Assembly (NCBI GenBank): GCA_964362515.1
Contig: CAYIEP010000002.1
Span: 1-32,141, forward strand
Length of the DNA: 32,141 nt
Reading direction: 5' to 3'
From: CAYIEP01 sp964362515
GTDB lineage: Bacteria > Patescibacteriota > Minisyncoccia > UBA6257 > UBA9933
The notes under the pieces were generated by a model. It was not told the origin of the DNA. It did no database searches and worked only from the letters and a program-made list of their open reading frames with translations. The translations under genes were made by a program, and so were the position numbers. Below, in pieces: positions 30,808 to 32,141 of the stretch. The number at the start of each line of letters is the position of its first letter. Position 1 is the stretch's first letter.

Positions 30808-31362
30808 TCAACCCCTTAAGAGTTTTTCAAAATGATGCCAGTCTTTTCGGTCTTTATATCGACCGCCCCATTGCCAGCCGTATTTATCAAAAATTTCTAC
30901 CACCGGCCCGCCATCAAAAATCGTGCCCGGCTTTTCCGGCAAATATCGCGCGCCCCGAGGATGAATGGAATAATCTCTCGCGACATAGGGATTAAAAAAC
31001 GGATTTATATCTATTGCCCGGCCATAAGAATGGTTGGATAATTCATTTGTCATATAAATAAACCTATAATTGAAAGCGGAAGAGTTATTATCCTCCATTG
31101 ATTTTTCGTCAGACCAATCGTATTTTGAAACCGGAATAATCTTGGCTATGGGAAATTTTCTATCTTTAAGAAAAGCAAAAATCCGCCCTACTTCATCAAT
31201 GAGCTTTTTATGAACGATTAATTGCCCTTGATGAGGCCTGTTGTCAAAAGACCAATGAATAATATCGATTATCCCCAGACTATCTTTAATGTCCGGCGGT
31301 ATGTCTTTGCCGGAAACCGCTTCTTCAAAAGTTGTGTCGCTGTCAATTATTATTTTTTCCAT
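30808..31362 (-). CDS. M15-family metallopeptidase (D-Ala-D-Ala or L-Ala-D-Glu peptidase-like)
   Basis: A 184-residue protein whose C-terminal half has the M15 zinc signature: SNHSYGRAIDINP with H111 and D118, and DWHHFE with a histidine ligand at 176 or 177. The WxWGGRYKDRKDWHHFEK run is typical of the VanY-like M15 group that cuts peptidoglycan peptides. There is no evident signal peptide or membrane anchor, which is unusual for a cell-wall enzyme. The start overlaps the dedA 3' end by 20 bases. Operon order dedA-M15-serine hydrolase hints at cell-envelope turnover or recycling. Confidence 0.88.
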   Translation of the reverse strand: MEKIIIDSDTTFEEAVSGKDIPPDIKDSLGIIDIIHWSFDNRPHQGQLIVHKKLIDEVGRIFAFLKDRKFPIAKIIPVSKYDWSDEKSMEDNNSSAFNYRFIYMTNELSNHSYGRAIDINPFFNPYVARDYSIHPRGARYLPEKPGTIFDGGPVVEIFDKYGWQWGGRYKDRKDWHHFEKLLRG

Positions 31363-31948
31363 CTAATTTATTTCTTAATAATAAAGCCGCGGAAATTCCG
31401 ACCAGCGCGAGAATCAGAAAAAATATAATATGACGCACGGCTTCAACTTCGGTAATGAAACGCAAAAACGAATTATGCGAATAAAATCCCAAAAAAACAA
31501 AAATTGGGGTATAAACCAAAAGCGCGACGGAGTCGTAAAATAAAAACTTATTCGGTTTCATTTTAATAATACTGGCGACAATCGGCGATAAAAAACGCAA
31601 CCCCGGAATAAAACGCATTACGAAAATAGTTCTTCCGATGTGTCGATGAGACATAATTTTATGATTAAAAAATTTATTATTTTTTATTTTTTCTTTTAAC
31701 TTTTCCGTATATTTGCTTTCTTGGGAGGACAATTTAAACAACAAAATATCACCCAATAAAATCGCGAAAAAACTTACAAATAAAACCGGGGATAATTTAA
31801 TAAGACCGGAACTGGATAAATATCCGGCGGCTAAAAGAATAATTTCCTCCGGTATCGGAAAAATAGAGCCGGAAAACAAAAGTAAAATAAAAATTCCGAT
31901 ATAAGAAAACTGCTCAAGGTATCCGATCGCCGAAAAAATATCCTGCAT
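31343..31948 (-). CDS. DedA-family membrane protein
   Basis: A 201-residue polytopic membrane protein. Family signatures are SIFPIPEEIILLAAGYL (28-44), an acidic/basic middle loop, GR at 105-106 and the motif RFIPGLR (112-118). Five or so hydrophobic segments are present (about 15-30, 34-50, 54-72, 122-155, 172-192). DedA proteins work in lipid carrier recycling and membrane homeostasis in other bacteria; at least some are undecaprenyl-phosphate flippases. Here it leads a run of envelope-related genes. A promoter 10 bases before ATG suggests a nearly leaderless mRNA. Confidence 0.92.
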   Translation of the reverse strand: MQDIFSAIGYLEQFSYIGIFILLLFSGSIFPIPEEIILLAAGYLSSSGLIKLSPVLFVSFFAILLGDILLFKLSSQESKYTEKLKEKIKNNKFFNHKIMSHRHIGRTIFVMRFIPGLRFLSPIVASIIKMKPNKFLFYDSVALLVYTPIFVFLGFYSHNSFLRFITEVEAVRHIIFFLILALVGISAALLLRNKLDGKNNN

Positions 31949-31957
31949 GTTGTAAAA

Positions 31958-31986
31958 ATCTTAATAATATTTCAAAAACTTATCAA
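31958..31986 (-). promoter_or_regulatory. Promoter of dedA (nearly leaderless)
   Basis: The minus strand has TTGATA (31986-31981), a 17-base spacer and TAAGAT (31963-31958), then TTTTACAAC before the ATG. The layout closely copies that of infA. Confidence 0.55.
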
Positions 31987-32029
31987 TCCAATTTAAAAAT
32001 ATTTTTGATTTCTTCTATTTAATACCTCC

Positions 32030-32141
32030 GCTTTCTCCCGCACATGGCGGTGTCTGTTTGAAAATATCCGAACGGAACTGACTGGACTCGGCGGGCGGAA
32101 TTCCCCCCACACCCCCCTTCCGCCCGCCTCGCCTTGAACCG
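32030..32141. repeat. GC-rich contig end with 11-bp inverted repeat
   Basis: Base composition shifts sharply to GC near 32030, while the preceding 80 bases are AT-rich. A perfect inverted repeat GGCGGGCGGAA (32090-32100) and TTCCGCCCGCC (32118-32128) encloses a C-rich loop, and CCGC-ACATG-GCGG forms a smaller hairpin at about 32037-32050. No RNA gene or known element was recognised; all three minus-strand frames are open but short. It may be a repeat that broke the assembly or foreign/chimeric sequence. Confidence 0.6.

Noticed and set aside
32020..32141. Truncated minus-strand gene at the contig end
   Set aside because: All three frames are open only because of GC-rich sequence; none matches a family I know.

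Overview
The window is a compact, AT-rich bacterial contig with lysine-rich proteins, gene overlaps of 1-4 bases and almost no spare DNA. It looks like a Candidate Phyla Radiation (Patescibacteria), Parcubacteria-like genome. The clues are a ribosomal cluster without rpmD (L30), a ThrRS without the TGS domain, a short AlaRS, an RNA polymerase alpha subunit without its C-terminal domain, and families typical of that group. The rank below this is inference. Bases 1-29 are Illumina adapter rather than genome.

Layout. Bases 32-3724 (+) hold the 3' end of dnaE, then thrS and miaA. These converge on a minus-strand block that fills the rest of the window. Read in its direction of transcription (right to left), the block runs: DedA membrane protein, M15 peptidase, serine hydrolase, DUF5658-like membrane protein, class I/II aminotransferase, Mur-ligase-like protein, glmS, dnaG, sigma-70, a 384-base palindrome-rich gap, alaS, and a membrane-anchored baseplate-J-like protein. 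After these come infA-rpmJ-rpsM-rpsK-rpsD-rpoA-rplQ, tuf-rpsJ, and a 540-base structured gap. Last are rplC-rplD-rplW-rplB-rpsS-rplV-rpsC-rplP-rpmC-rpsQ-rplN-rplX-rplE-rpsZ-rpsH-rplF-rplR-rpsE-rplK, then gatB and a tiny unrecognised ORF.

The core is therefore a translation/transcription supercluster with unusual order: the alpha-operon genes lie upstream of tuf-S10-spc, L15/L30/SecY/Adk/Map are missing from the spc end, and rplK is attached to rpsE. A replication/transcription pair (dnaG-sigma) sits beside amino-sugar and cell-wall genes (glmS, a degenerate Mur ligase, an M15 peptidase, a penicillin-binding-like serine hydrolase).

The most interesting non-coding signals are these: (1) the rpsJ-rplC gap, with a near-consensus promoter on the rpsJ stop codon, a candidate RNA of about 80 nt ending at a GNRA-capped terminator, a 20-bp perfect inverted repeat, a second promoter, and a leader with mutually exclusive terminator and antiterminator stems; (2) -10 boxes 6-9 nt from ATG before gatB, infA, the aminotransferase and dedA, which predict leaderless or nearly leaderless mRNAs; (3) palindromic or short-tandem repeats that also enter coding sequence (rpsC 3' end, aminotransferase, Mur-like gene). 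I saw no tRNA, rRNA, CRISPR array or insertion-sequence transposase.
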